64,000 nt of DNA from Drosophila pseudoobscura (GCF_009870125.1 NC_046679.1:20522001-20586000); one strand, 5' to 3'. Shown: positions 46,160 to 57,881, counted from the first letter of the stretch. Numbers and translations: made by a program. The notes: generated by a model from the letters alone, not told the origin.

Positions 46160-46612
46160 GCCAAAAATTTCTAAAGCCGATAGGTATATTGGCATTGGGG
46201 TCAGAAAAAATTTGTTTTTGCACGCTATTCGGTAAAAGACCATCTCAAGAGATTATAAAAGTAGGATCGTACTCTTAAGCACTTCAGCATCTAAAATCGG
46301 TTCAAAGATATTAGAAGGCAGATTATTCAGTCGGTACGTCTGAGTTTGGTGGGAAAGTATGACAAAGGATCGTCGCAGAGACCGAGCAAGATTGGTCAGG
46401 CATATTTTTTGAAACTTTGTTATTGGATTGTGTAATGATACATTCAAAAAGTTTGATGGGTTTTTTTTCCAGCGATGGGTGCTATTAGCTAAAATAATAT
46501 GTATCAATAGTGGAAATTAGGACATTGGACTGGCCGGGTAATGTTCCTGGTTTTAATCCGATCGAGAATCTTTAGCACATCATGAAAATTTCATTACATA
46601 CTCTGCAATATT
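46160..46612 (+). pseudogene. Second Tc1/mariner-like transposase relic
   Basis: Heavily decayed. The clearest part, at about 46524-46590, reads LDWPGNVPGFNPIENL, then a TAG where Trp is expected, then HIMK. This matches the conserved Tc1 box around the third catalytic acid (normally WP..SPDLNPIENLW). Upstream there are KDRRRDRARLVRHI-like and MPKISKADR-like fragments with several stops and frame shifts. It is not the same family as the 43399-44065 remnant. Boundaries are approximate. Confidence 0.5.
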
Positions 46613-46832
46613 CATAGAATTAAATGTTATAACAGCACAATTTTATTTCCGGATTGAAAACCTACAATGAATTTTCCCGTACAAATTCGAAAATTTCGAA
46701 AATTCGATATGTCCTGCTATAAGGTACTTAAGGAACTTAGTTCCGGAAGGTATCCTCTTCGAAGGAATAAGAACGGTTTTACAAAATCAAAGGATACGAT
46801 TTTCAGGGGCCTTTTGCGCCGGAAATTTATAT
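46613..46832. other. Unique sequence upstream of tRNA-Lys copy 3
   Basis: No gene recognised. It is not similar to the sequence upstream of tRNA copy 1, so the duplication boundary lies at or just before the tRNA. Confidence 0.45.
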
Positions 46833-46905
46833 GCCCGGGTAGCTCAGTCGGTAGAGCATTGGACTTTTAATCCAAGGGTCCAGGGTTCAAGTCCCTGCTC
46901 GGGCG
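46833..46905 (+). tRNA. tRNA-Lys (anticodon UUU), copy 3
   Basis: Identical to copy 1 over all 73 nt. The 3' flank GATTTCTTTTTGCTTGC also matches copy 1 and provides the same T5 terminator. First gene of the second tRNA-tRNA-7SL block. Confidence 0.97.
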
Positions 46906-47064
46906 ATTTCTTTTTGCTTGCATCGTAATTATTGCAGTATTCATATTTAGTTATTATTCTCGATTTAGAGAATTATTTTTTCAAACTAAAAATACTTGTT
47001 CCACGTCATCAGAATGAGATAAGAACGTTGGTTTTGTTAGTACTTTGGCTAGCGTCGGTTGAAT

Positions 47065-47137
47065 GCCCGGGTAGCTCAGTCGGTAGAGCATTGGACTTTT
47101 AATCCAAGGGTCCAGGGTTCAAGTCCCTGCTCGGGCG
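47065..47137 (+). tRNA. tRNA-Lys (anticodon UUU), copy 4
   Basis: Identical 73-nt gene. Its 5' flank matches that of copy 2 (TTTGTTAGTACTTTGGC, then GGTTGAAT). The 3' flank (TTAAATTTTTTTC) differs from copy 2 but supplies a T7 terminator. Confidence 0.97.
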
Positions 47138-47490
47138 ACTTAAATTTTTTTCTTTTTTCAATTTATTTTACATTTTATTTTGTTAATTTTTTGTAATTCA
47201 TAATTTTCTATTATATATTTGGTAAACAAGTTTTTTTTGTCTTACACTTAACTAGAATGAACTGCTTGCATATTATGTGCAACAACCACTAAAATTTATG
47301 GTTGGGAAATATGGTTGGCAGCGCGATTATCGATAGAGCAGTTCACTACTGAACTGCTTATATGCAAACAAAGCAGAAAATCCACAGCGACTTGTCGCCG
47401 ATAGAGCAGTTCATTAGTCGCTAAGGCAGTTTTAATAAAAGCCAAATCAATAAAAGTGACACATAATGCAATGTTAGACATCAGAGCTCC
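47138..47490. other. Spacer between tRNA-Lys copy 4 and 7SL copy 2
   Basis: AT-rich, 73 bp longer than the equivalent spacer in block 1. It contains several GCAGTTCA(C/T)TA motifs, two preceded by CGATAGA. These recur in both 7SL upstream regions and are candidate promoter or bound elements. No gene. Confidence 0.45.
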
Positions 47491-47788
47491 GACTGGAAGG
47501 TTGGCATCTTCTGTAATCACGCTTCTGTGAGGTCAGATTGTGGGATGGCCTGAGGCTGGGAATCACTGTGTAACGGACCAGCTCATGTTGACGGAACGTC
47601 CGCACTAAGCTTGCCATCAATATGGGTGCCATGGAGGAGTCCGCGGCATTCAGGTTGGCTAAGGAGGGATGAACCGGGCCAGGGGTGAAAACCAGCAGCC
47701 AAGAGTTCCCGTGGTAGGCAGTAGTGGGATAGCGTACCGGAGTGAACTGCCGTTTCCAGCCCACCAACATGGTTGGACCACAATCTTT
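47491..47788 (+). ncRNA. 7SL RNA (signal recognition particle RNA), copy 2
   Basis: Same 298-nt sequence as copy 1, with no difference seen by eye from GACTGGAAGG to the T5 terminator (47786-47790). Homology continues about 40 bp into the 3' flank. Upstream sequences differ between copies, so the two genes may not be equally expressed. Identity despite diverged flanks suggests gene conversion or selection on both. Confidence 0.93.
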
Positions 47789-48059
47789 TTGCTACTCAAA
47801 ATTTTTATTTTCTTTTTTGTAAGTCCTTAAGGAACCGAAAGGATGTAAGAAACGAAATGTCCAAATATTTTTTGGTATGACGAAATTCCTCATCAAATTT
47901 TGTATTTGAATTTGTGTTATGGTTGTTTTATAATAAATTCGACTTTCAACGAAATGTAGTCAGGTAGATTAGAATCAAGAATGCTTTCACGCGCATATGT
48001 TTCGAGCGTGAGCTTTCGGCATAACACCATATTGGCTTTGTGGCATCCCTCCATCACAT
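47789..48059. other. Sequence between 7SL copy 2 and tRNA-Lys copy 5
   Basis: AT-rich with no recognised feature beyond the short homologous 7SL flank. Confidence 0.45.
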
Positions 48060-48132
48060 GCCCGGGTAGCTCAGTCGGTAGAGCATTGGACTTTTAATCC
48101 AAGGGTCCAGGGTTCAAGTCCCTGCTCGGGCG
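48060..48132 (+). tRNA. tRNA-Lys (anticodon UUU), copy 5
   Basis: Identical 73-nt gene with unrelated flanks (5' CATCCCTCCATCACAT; 3' ACCTACTTTTTG). A T5 run and then a T11 run serve as Pol III terminators. It closes the Pol III cluster on the mir-10 side. Confidence 0.97.
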
Positions 48133-51049
48133 ACCTACTTTTTGTTTTTTTTTTTGCTTCATGCAGCAAATTTTTTCATATTTCCGCTTGACAATGGATT
48201 GCAAAATGAAACTGGATCATATTTGTTTTTGGATACATTTAGTATGGTTTAGTTTCAACTAGTCGCACTGCGCTAACCACCGCGAAGAAAAGAAATCGTA
48301 CAACAGCAGCCAGTTGGGCCGCCAGCGTCTAATTGAACCCTCATGAAATTAGCACCTTTTATTTGCGTTTCCATTTACTTCACTGCCGACATCGTGGATA
48401 TACCCAAATTGTGTGCTGTACATACACAGCTATCTGTATCTGTATCTATGCCGGGTCTCTGTTCCGACGGCATTTGTATCTGTATCTAGAATTCTCGCTG
48501 TCTCTCTGTGTCGACAACTGTGCCTGAGTGTAGTGTACGGATGTTTGTTAAACTCCGACGGCATATACATATGTAGAAGAGAAGAGCGCTGCTTGCTGGC
48601 TGTGTGGATACGCCTAAGAATTTTTGACACACTTTCCTACCCCGCTAAAAACGAAGCACCAGATGAAGGCCCAGCCAGACAAAGGAGGAGAGGAGAGTAC
48701 ATACCGATACCAAACAGCAAACGTATATCTGGTCGATTTAGCAGCGTATTCGGATGCTGGCAAGTGAACTAGAAACGAATGCGTTTAATTAGCATTCATT
48801 ACGACAAATCATCAAATTGCCACGGCAGCAGAGTTTGGCCACTCACGATGCAACAATAAAACCAGAGACCCATTGCGGGGGAAAGGCAGGAAAACGTTGG
48901 GTGTACATTAGGCCCGGTCCGGGTCCGGTCCGGCCCGTGGGTCGGTCCCGTGTTAATCTACAAAATAAACTCAAATATTTAGTTGATAAACTAAAGTCAA
49001 GAGATCTTTCGAAACTGTTCCATGACGTCGGATGAAATTAGATGAGATATGATAGGAGCTTGATATGCTACAGAGAAATTTTCGTATCTTTTGGCAAATA
49101 TATCAAGGCTACGACCATTAAATCCGGCCGGTTACCTGTTGGCCTCTCGGCCTCAGGTAGAGAGGCGTTGCATAAAAAAAGGAAACCGAAAAACGTAGGA
49201 AATATGGGTCATAAATTTAAAAAAATGGCAAATGCCAAAGAAACAATGGAACCCGAGCTATAGATTTTCCTCGTTAGAACTAAAGAACAGAACAGCTTGC
49301 GTTGCTCATTTTCTCAATATTTTTTGGGTTGGGTTCTTTATGACAGCGCTCCGGGAAATAAAGAAATGGCGTATGACAAATATTTCGGATATCTTTGCAT
49401 CTTTTTGACGGTTTGGTGGTGTGAAAAATGTACGGAAAAGTATGTGAATTAGTTTTTCTGAAGAACGAAATAGCTTTAGAATGGATAGAGAAACTTAGTT
49501 TTGAAGGCGTGTAGGCCTAATTGAAGAATAATCCAAGATTAATATAACCGACTCAATATACTCAATTTTATACTCGTGTCAAAGGTGGTCAAAAGTACCA
49601 CTGCAGAATCGATTTTCAGCTGAAATTAGTTGGATTGAATGCATTCATATTCATTTTACAGCAAACTTTAATGCATTCACAATTTATCTATCAATCCAAA
49701 AGATATATCTAGTATATTTAAAACCATATTAAACTACATTTTCCTCTGATACTTTCCGGCAAAACACATAATTGAAATATTAGCTTTGTACGGCTTGCAT
49801 AATTACTATATTTAATGTTGTCCTCCCCCGCCTTCATTGGGTATTATCTGTGTAATTATCAATGCAACAAATTTGAATTTAACGAGCGCATCTTCGCCCA
49901 GTCTCCGAGTCCGAGTCCGACTCCACCCTCTCCAACAACTTCAATCTCCACCCCATGAAAGGGGCACTCAGCGCCTCTTGAAGTCGCCCTCGTGGACAAA
50001 GCCAGAACTTTCCTTGGGCGAAGCGGAGGTCCTGATTAATGAGGCTTTAAATATCCCACTTTGATTTCATTCTCAAAACACGCGGAGCACTCTGCCGTCG
50101 CTTCGGGAGAGGAACAACAAAGAAGTTTCATTGACTCTCAGCTCGTGGAGAGTGGACATGGACATGGCTACAGGGTAAAAGATGAAGGTCCGGAGAGAGA
50201 GAGAGAGAGAGCTGGCCCTCGTAAATTGCTAAGAGAGCTGAGGGTCCCAGTCAGGGTATCCTGTCAGGACGAGAATGTATTGGGCAATTTCAGAAACAGT
50301 GGAAATAGAATCCACAAAATGTCTACAAATGAGCTGTTTCTATGTCCTCTCTCCCACAAAAAGTCAGACATTTGGGATTGCGTGTGTAAAGCGATGTCAC
50401 GGCCTGTAAAATAAAGGAACAGGAGTAGGGTGCACTGGTAAAAATTTTTAAGGCATTCAGGAATCTATTTTGCTTGTAGGAGTTTACTTTGCGAATGTTA
50501 AACCCAAAGAAATATCAGAAATGCAGGCAACTCTCTATATTAGATAACATTTTTACATTGAATTTATAATATATATAAAAAAAACATGTCTTAAAACATA
50601 TCTGAACAATTTAGGAACATTTCGAAATATCATTTTTTATATTCTGAAGTTTTTAGCGAAATTAGATGATAAACAACTTTCCACAGCTATTTTCATATAC
50701 TTTTCATTTATCCTGAAAAATTTCATATTTCTGTAATTATTCCATGCCGACATTCTTTCCATGTTGCTAATAGAACAGAACTTAATCATAGAATAAATAA
50801 AATACATTATTGCGGACGATGAAAAAAGGATTCTTCAACTCTTCAAGAATAAGATTCAATTAAACTTTAAATATTTAATTTTAACTTCAAAAACATCTTA
50901 ATTCTTTTCCGATGATCTGTTCTCCACTTTTTGAAACGTATTCACTTAGAAATCCTTCAGGTTTATTTTCTTTTAAGACTTAAAATTATCTTGATATCAA
51001 ATGTAGAGTAATCTTTCTCTATCTTCTTTTCCAATCTAAGATCGCATAA
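48133..51049. other. Intergenic DNA between the Pol III cluster and mir-10, part 1
   Basis: No gene recognised. It contains a (TGTATC)n patch at 48430-48485, a GAGTCC repeat near 49900, a GA run at 50196-50210 and AT-rich DNA at 50430-51000. Short open frames are compositional. Confidence 0.55.
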
Positions 51050-51183
51050 AATCCACCATTTATCAACAGTTGCTGACGTACTACGAGTATTTCTTCGAGT
51101 GGAAGCCGAGAGCGAGCTGCTCTCTTTTGCAGCTCATTCTTGCTCTCTCTCGCTCTTGCTAATGGACACACACACGCAACGGT

Positions 51184-51214
<31 letters not shown>

Positions 51215-51698
51215 GCATTATGGCTGTTATCAACTTTGGCAGCAAAAGCATGCCTTTGGCCCGAGAGCTGGCTGTGGCTGTGGCTCTGGCTCTGGCTGTG
51301 GTGCGGCGGCCTTGCGGTGCGGCCTGGTGGGTCGACGTCTCTGCTGCTCTCAGAGTCGACTTCACTTTGAAATTTGACGCCGAGCGTAGCGGAACATTCA
51401 ACGGGACGGCCCGGTTTTGCTATCTTCCACCCGCCCGTCGCTACGCAGCTGACGTCGTCGCAGCAGCAGAGCAGCAACCATTATCCTGCAGGATTCTGCG
51501 ACGGCCCTGGGATCAGGCCCTCATTCAGGGCCATTCATTAACATGCCAGCAAAAAATAAAGCGAAAAAAACGCTAAACGGTGCAAAAAGTGCTACAAAAA
51601 ACCTCATTTAAAATACATCCTAGTGATAAAAAGGTTTAAACTTTTAAAAGCCAGACAATGGCAAGGATTTAATGTTTAATATTGGTTTCAATCAGGTA
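51050..51698 (+). promoter_or_regulatory. Promoter-like GAGA-rich region with leader-like sequence
   Basis: A GC-richer island in AT-rich DNA. CTCTCTCGCTCTTGC and a GA(14)/GAGCGAGC run (51184-51214) supply many GAGA-factor sites. These are followed by CTGTGGCTGTGGCT low complexity, CG-rich sequence to 51520, and then A-rich leader-like DNA. It ends with a possible donor CAATCAG|GTATGT at 51695. It lies about 6 kb upstream of mir-10 on the same strand, so a primary mir-10 transcript could start here (inference). No TATA box is clear. Confidence 0.35.
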
Positions 51699-54600
51699 TG
51701 TTTTGAAAATTACACTTTATTAAATGGAAATTCGCCGAAAAAACGATTAAACGCCAAAGTCAGAGCCAAAGGACACACTCGTACGCATGTGCCACAGACA
51801 GGCGCGAGGGAGAGAGAGAGAGAGGGAGAGAGGGAGTAAGTGGGGCAGGGTGTGAGGTGTGGAAAGGATGGTGGAGGCGGGAGTGGGGTAGACTTAGTGG
51901 CACAGGAGCGTAAGGGGGTGCTATAGTCAATTGCCATTTCCAAAGCCTCTGCGCCTGTCCTCGTTTTGACTCGTCGTCGCCTCTGTATGTATATGTGTGT
52001 CTATCTGTGTGTCTCCCCTGTCTCTGAGTGTGTGTCCGCGTTTCTGTATTGGTGTGAGTGTCGCGCGCCCGGAAATGTGCAAAGGCAGAGGCAGAAGCCG
52101 GAGCGGTTGAAGCTCTCCTTTCATCCACTTTTCATTTGCGCAGAAAACCGAACGCAAACTTCCCACCCCTCTCCACACCCCCCGCCCCTCTTCAACACAG
52201 GAAAAGTCAGGAGCAGGAGAACGACACAAAAAAAGAAATAAGAAAACCGAATTTCAACCTCGTTGTCGCGCTATCAGTGGCATGAACAGCAGCAACAATA
52301 ACTACCAAAGCCCACCCCCGGAGAGCCACCCTAGAAGTACTCGTATCCACGTGCACCATTTCGGCGGGGGCCGGGAAACACTTGTCCCGCCATTTAGTGC
52401 ATGGGTTAAGTAGTATACCGAAATTTTAGAGGGGCGGGGTGCACAAGAGGCGGCGACAGCTGCTCCATAAACCCCAAAAAAGAACACCCCAACCCTAGAA
52501 GCAAAAGGAGCTTCAGAGGCAACGCATCTACAGGCGCAAGAGGGACCCCATCATCATGATGATGAAGATACATATACGGCAGTGGCAAAGTGTTAAGCTG
52601 GAAGGAGGCTGAGAGTGGCTCTGAGGACTGGGGCTGGGATTGGCAGCATCTGCAGTAGATATAGAGTTGGCGATGCTGATGCTGATGAAGATGAAGATGA
52701 TGATGATGACGTTGACCCAACCCGAGGACGCTGTGGATGCAGCGGCTGCACTTAATGCGTACATACCGGGGGATGTACATCTGTGGATGCGCGTAAGGTG
52801 CGTAAACTTCGAGGTTCGCCGATGCGCAGGCAGCAATATGGCGATATGGCACCCCTTCTTAAGCTCTCCACATTCACATTTGGCTAAGGTCAAAACGGTT
52901 CAGTCCAAGCCGTTCCCCTAATGTTTGGAAAATAAACCCATTTTCCAATTTTGTTCTTGTATGCAAATTGTTCAACAAAACCAAAACGGCAACTGACTAA
53001 TAGCCAAAATGAGAATATCATTGAAATTAAAACAAAAAAAAAACTTGCTGGGTCACACTTGAAAAAAACAACCAACTTTTATTGCTACTTTATGCATTTG
53101 TGCGCTGTCTTGATTATTATGATTATATTATATCGAAATCTCCCCCCAAGTTTAATGCCAGTTCGAGTATCTTTTTGTAGTTTATGACTAATTTCGTATG
53201 GATGATGACGAGACCTGTTTGCTTGGAATATCTTTATGGTGTAGATATCTGTTTGACAGGGCTATGATGCTGTTTCGCGGATAATTATTCAATCTATAAA
53301 AGGAGCAATTAACCTTATACCAAGAGAGTGAGAAAAACTGATAAGATGTGAATTCTTAGGAGATTGGACTGGGAATTGTGTGTCCTCTTATAAATATGTA
53401 TAAGCGGCTAGCAGGGCAGAGCATTTTAAAATTCAAATCAGCAAGAAGTCAGCGAAAATACAGCTTTGGTGGCTTTGGTGACGCCAGTTCTGTGTCAATG
53501 GGTCACCAAATGAGGTTATGTTGCATAAGTTGTGTGAAAATATATGCATTTAAATGCAGTTTCAAAGAATGAGTAAATGAAAGAACAAGCTGAAAAACAG
53601 TGACTAAACAAATTCCCACAAAATTTGTGAACACGACTTGATAACCGTACAAAATCCCCCTAAGAATTGAATTTACCCCAAGAATTCAAACATGCCATGC
53701 TGCATATGGTGTATTTTTCCAATGCTATCAAATTCCCTATCGAATTAGCATAGCCAGAAAAAAACACCCCACAACCCCAACCCCCAATCAACATTATCAA
53801 CAACAACCCTGAGGGGAATCGAATTGAGGTGGGAACTTCTTTCCACCCATTTTCGAGTGACTGCAATATGACATATTTATTGGAATTTCATGCAAATTTT
53901 CCAAACAATCAACTGGGCAAATGCAGCTGTCTTGAAAGAAAGAAAGAGAGAGAGAGAGGGAGAGAGGGAGCTTGCAATCTATACTCGTATGTCCACAGAG
54001 GGAACCCTCAGAGTATTGTGCACTCTATATCCACAGGGAGAACCCCCAGAGAACACAGACAAGAATTACCCGCGCATTTTCATTAAGCCCCGACGTAAAG
54101 ATAAATTAAGACACTAAAAAGAAATAAAATACAAAACTGCGGAAAGGAGAGGAAAAAGGTAACAAAAATAAAAATAAAAACAAGAAACCAGAAAGGAAGG
54201 CGCGTATTTTCGTAAACAACAAACAGGCACCGACAACATCAAGAGAAGAGAACCTCCAGAGAAGCTCCCAGACAGGGACCGGTATGTGATCCAGGGATCC
54301 AGGGGGATAGCCATGCCCATACCCATACCCATATCCATACGCGAACACACAAATAAAGATACAGATACAAAGATACAAAATGCCGCAAACTTGGGCAGGT
54401 TCAAAAAAAAATATAAATACAACCGCGGGGTTTTCGGAATATCTTTTCCTCTTTATTTTCATTCTTATTTCTGTCTCGTCTCTCCGTTTCTACCTGTCTC
54501 TCTAGCTCTCAATTTTTCGCCGCGAATAGCGCGAAAGATGGAAACAGCGAAGAGCAGAGAATAATAATATTATTCAGCAAACTGAAACAACCTTGGCCTC

Positions 54601-56199
54601 TCAAGCTCTCAGTGTCCGTTGCGTTGCTGCAAACAACAATATGGTAGAGCCCCTCGCCGGTACAGTGGGGCAATGCTCGATGGAAAATTGCACCCTGACC
54701 ATGCTGCACTCGGGGCAGGGCAGGGCAGGGTAGCCAGGTAAATGATCTCCTCCCCCCACCCATCAGCCGTCACCCAGTGGTTCTGTGATTTATGTGCGAA
54801 GTTGTCTTCGAGTGTTAAAAGCAACATTGCGAAAAATTTACACAGTCATTGCCCCTTTGTGTAGTGGTGTTCTCTGGTGCTCTCTGGTGGCGCGGCTCAA
54901 TGGTTTATGGGTCTGTTGTCCAGGGGACATGCTAGTGGGCAGAGGAGGGGTCTGGGTCTGGGTCTGGGTCTGGTCAGGGGTCTGTCACGGGGGGATATAC
55001 GCATTCTTGACTCGCCTTTTGTGTACTTTCGCGGAACTTCCGTTCCATGCCAGACGGGGATCGACTCTTTGGGGTCTCTCGTCTCTCTCCTTCCTCTCTT
55101 TTATGTCGCTGCATTTCATATCATGTCCATCTGGAGGCAGCGGGAATATTTTATCATTAAATAACACACTGATTGAGTGATTTTTGTGTTCAAGGAAAGT
55201 GGATTGTTGCTACCTGAATAGTAGAACTAAATTTCAAAGAGCTGCCGAAAAAATAGTTTACCAGCTCATACATCATGTTTATCAATTACAGATAATACTA
55301 CCGATATTTATATCAATGAAATGAGCAAATTAATTAATCAATTTGGCTTATAAATACAACAGAAAAGAGCTTTAAAAGTGGTTTGGAAACTTCAAAGTAA
55401 AACGAAAATATACTTCAATGAGAAGTCAACTTCTTATAGATATAATGACTAGTTAAAAATGCTAAGGAAATGTATTAGAATCTTTCTATCTGAAATGTAA
55501 CCCTTTTTAGTTACTTACTCAACACTGGGCACTCTTAATCATGAACCAACACTCGTGCAAGCTTTCTTTCCACAGTATGTCCATCATTTAGCCTCTGGAA
55601 ATGTTTGTTGTTTATGGAAATATTTCTCCCTTACGTTTTATCTAAAAATAAAACTCCTCCCAACCATCATTAGCCTCTGTCCAAGCATGACTGTACAACA
55701 CTGCCATAGTACAAATTATTATTTGTTAATATATTTAATAAACCCCAATATTTACGCTATGTTCGCATGATCGGAGTGGGTAAAAAGCCGTTGAGCATGT
55801 TTATTTCCTGACAATTTGCGTTTGTGTCAATAAAATATGCGGGGAAGGGGAGAATAATGTGTTAACTTTGGGCCACGTGAAATCAATTAGCAGGGAATCA
55901 ATCTAAGGCTGGAGTACGAGGCGGGAGGGTGTCTGTCCGAGGTGGTGATGTAAGGCATGTTTTTCGCAAATTTCCAGGTTTTTGGCGAAACGGCGTTAAT
56001 TTAGTCAAGGCCAAGAAATTAGGGCTATTTAGAGCAGCAGTTTTGTTAAGAACAGACGTGTGATCGTACCCGAAAACCCACCACAAATTGAGAGAGACTT
56101 CCAGCTGCCCTTCGGCCTGGTCCTTCACCCTAACGGCTCGCTCGCCATCTTCTCTTTCTCTTTCCATCTATAGCTACCCTTCTCTATCATCCATCCCTC
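51699..56199. other. Intergenic DNA between the Pol III cluster and mir-10, part 2
   Basis: No gene recognised. There are pyrimidine/purine runs near 51810-51835, TGTGTG-rich DNA at 51985-52060, GATGAT/CATCAT runs at 52550-52710, GAGAG runs near 53945-53970 and a (GGTCTG)n patch at 54950-54973. AT-rich DNA fills 55190-55520. All listed open frames follow these repeats. Confidence 0.55.
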
Positions 56200-56659
56200 C
56201 TTGCTCTTTTGTGGATTGTATGTGTACACAAATTTGGAGAGAGAGTCCTGGTCCTGGCTCTCTCTCTCTCTCTCTCTCTTGCTCCGGGGCTATGGCTATC
56301 CAGCAGAGCAGCCATATTGAGGCTGCAAAAAGGACAACCACCGGGCGGACGGCCCGCAGACAAAGAGGCACCAAAAAGAGACAGACTGTGAGTGAGAGAG
56401 AGCAAGAGAGAGAGAGAGAGAGCTGGCTGGCTAGAGGGTGTGCAAAGTCAAATGCTTTGGTCCTCTTTCCTTTGTTTACGCAAGATTTGTTGCCATTTAC
56501 GGGGCTTAATCCGGGGGATTTCTAGGGTAACCGCCTACCCCAGGATCTAGGATATCCAGGACCCGAGCACGAAAAGGTTTTTGACTTGCTAATGAATAAT
56601 GCTAAAAAGTCATTAATTAATTGAAATTTCATTACAGGACAGGACGCACATTGACAGAG

Positions 56660-56716
<57 letters not shown>

Positions 56717-56720
56717 TCTG
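56200..56720. promoter_or_regulatory. GAGA-factor-rich, Polycomb-element-like DNA upstream of mir-10
   Basis: Contains GAGAGAGAG at 56238, a (CT)11 run at 56257-56280, a GA cluster at 56394-56421 and a long (GA)n at 56661-56713. GCCATATTG, with the Pho core GCCAT, lies at about 56311. Clustered GAGA-factor and Pho motifs are the usual sequence signature of Drosophila Polycomb response elements, which are common in Hox clusters. It lies 1.1-1.6 kb upstream of mir-10. Simple-repeat origin of the GA tracts is equally possible. Confidence 0.3.
56661..56713. repeat. (GA)n dinucleotide repeat
   Basis: About 26 consecutive GA units. It explains the Arg/Glu-repeat open frame here. Confidence 0.95.
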
Positions 56721-57805
56721 GCAGAAGTACCCCCCGCTCATACCATTACTCAGCACTCCTTACCCAGGGGGCTTATGCTGAATCATCATCATCATCACGC
56801 GGAAAAGTGGAGCAGAAGAAGGCTTACGGAACTGGCGCCTAACTGCAGAAGGAAGACTTTACAAACAAATTACTGCCGACTGCCGACTGTCGACTGGCGA
56901 CTGACTGGGTTCGAAGGGCTTACGAGAAGGCCACTACTGACGAGCCAAGGAATCAGCAACCTGATTGATTTCAGTGCAAACAAAAGACCGCTACCGTACA
57001 CCAGATCTATCATTCATTAAATGTGTTTTCTTGTCTATCCAATTTTCAGTATATTTTTATCACACAAGAAAGTGCCATAATCCGCGAGCAATCAATTAGA
57101 TACATGGAGCACTAAGCACACCACGAAAGACAGAAGACTGAAGACAGAAGACAGAAGACACCGGGAACCCAGGCAGAGATACTATTACTTGAACGAACTA
57201 TCAGTGCGGTCTTATCTTATCGCCGCGTCTTCCGATAAGGAATGGAATTACTTTCTGTATTCATTCTTTTCGGGTCTGTTTCGCCTAATCTTGTACGCCA
57301 TCCACCTGGTCACCATTCGTTGGGGGCCTAGTCTCAGTTTGGGTTTGGCAGCGAGAGTGAAGAGACGGCGGCTGCCGGCTCACGGGTGTCGTTTCGTGAC
57401 TCTGGACACGGACATCGACATCGACACGGACCTCGAACATGCCTCGGCTTTAATTGGCCGGCAACAGTGAGCTTTGTAATCACCTTTATGGGTCATTTCA
57501 TAATTTCGCCAGGCGATGGCGATGGCGATGGCGACGTAGGCAACAATGAAAGGAAACGGCGGTTGCCGTCGCATCACGTGTGGCACGATAAATATAATTT
57601 GGTCTAGGCGCATGTAATTTGTTCCTTCACGGCGTAGCTCCCCATCGAAATTATACCCCCTCACAAAACCTAGCATATAAAATATTTATTAATATTTTCA
57701 CTTTTTTTTCCAGTCCTGATTGCTCACCTCTCGGCGCCCTCGGGCATGGCACTGGGCTCCACACCCCGTCCTCTGCAGGCAGTTTTTTGGTTCTCAAGTT
57801 TGCTC
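56721..57805. other. Non-coding DNA directly upstream of mir-10
   Basis: Mixed sequence with no gene. A GC-rich part (57190-57560) has GACATCGACA and GATGGCGATGGCGA runs. It is the likely 5' part of the primary mir-10 transcript and its proximal control DNA, by position only. Confidence 0.4.
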
Positions 57806-57881
57806 CACGTCTACCCTGTAGATCCGAATTTGTTTTACATTAGCTTTAAGGACAAATTCGGTTCTAGAGAGGTTTGTGTGG
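57806..57881 (+). ncRNA. mir-10: mir-10 microRNA precursor
   Basis: The hairpin carries the mature 5p arm ACCCTGTAGATCCGAATTTG at 57813-57834 (22 nt). It also carries the 3p arm beginning CAAATTCGGTTCTAGAGAGG at 57853-57875. Arms pair through the CCACGTCTA / AGGTTTGTGTGG base, and the loop is about 18 nt. miR-10 is the conserved Hox-cluster microRNA located between Scr and Dfd in insects. The mature arms match my memory of D. melanogaster exactly, with loop changes only. It is on the Scr strand. It directs Argonaute to target mRNAs, and a predicted site lies in the Scr 3' UTR at 31006-31028. Confidence 0.98.

Noticed and set aside
51710..52285. Several overlapping open frames on both strands
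   Set aside because: Derived from GAGAGG, TGTGTCTG and related simple repeats.
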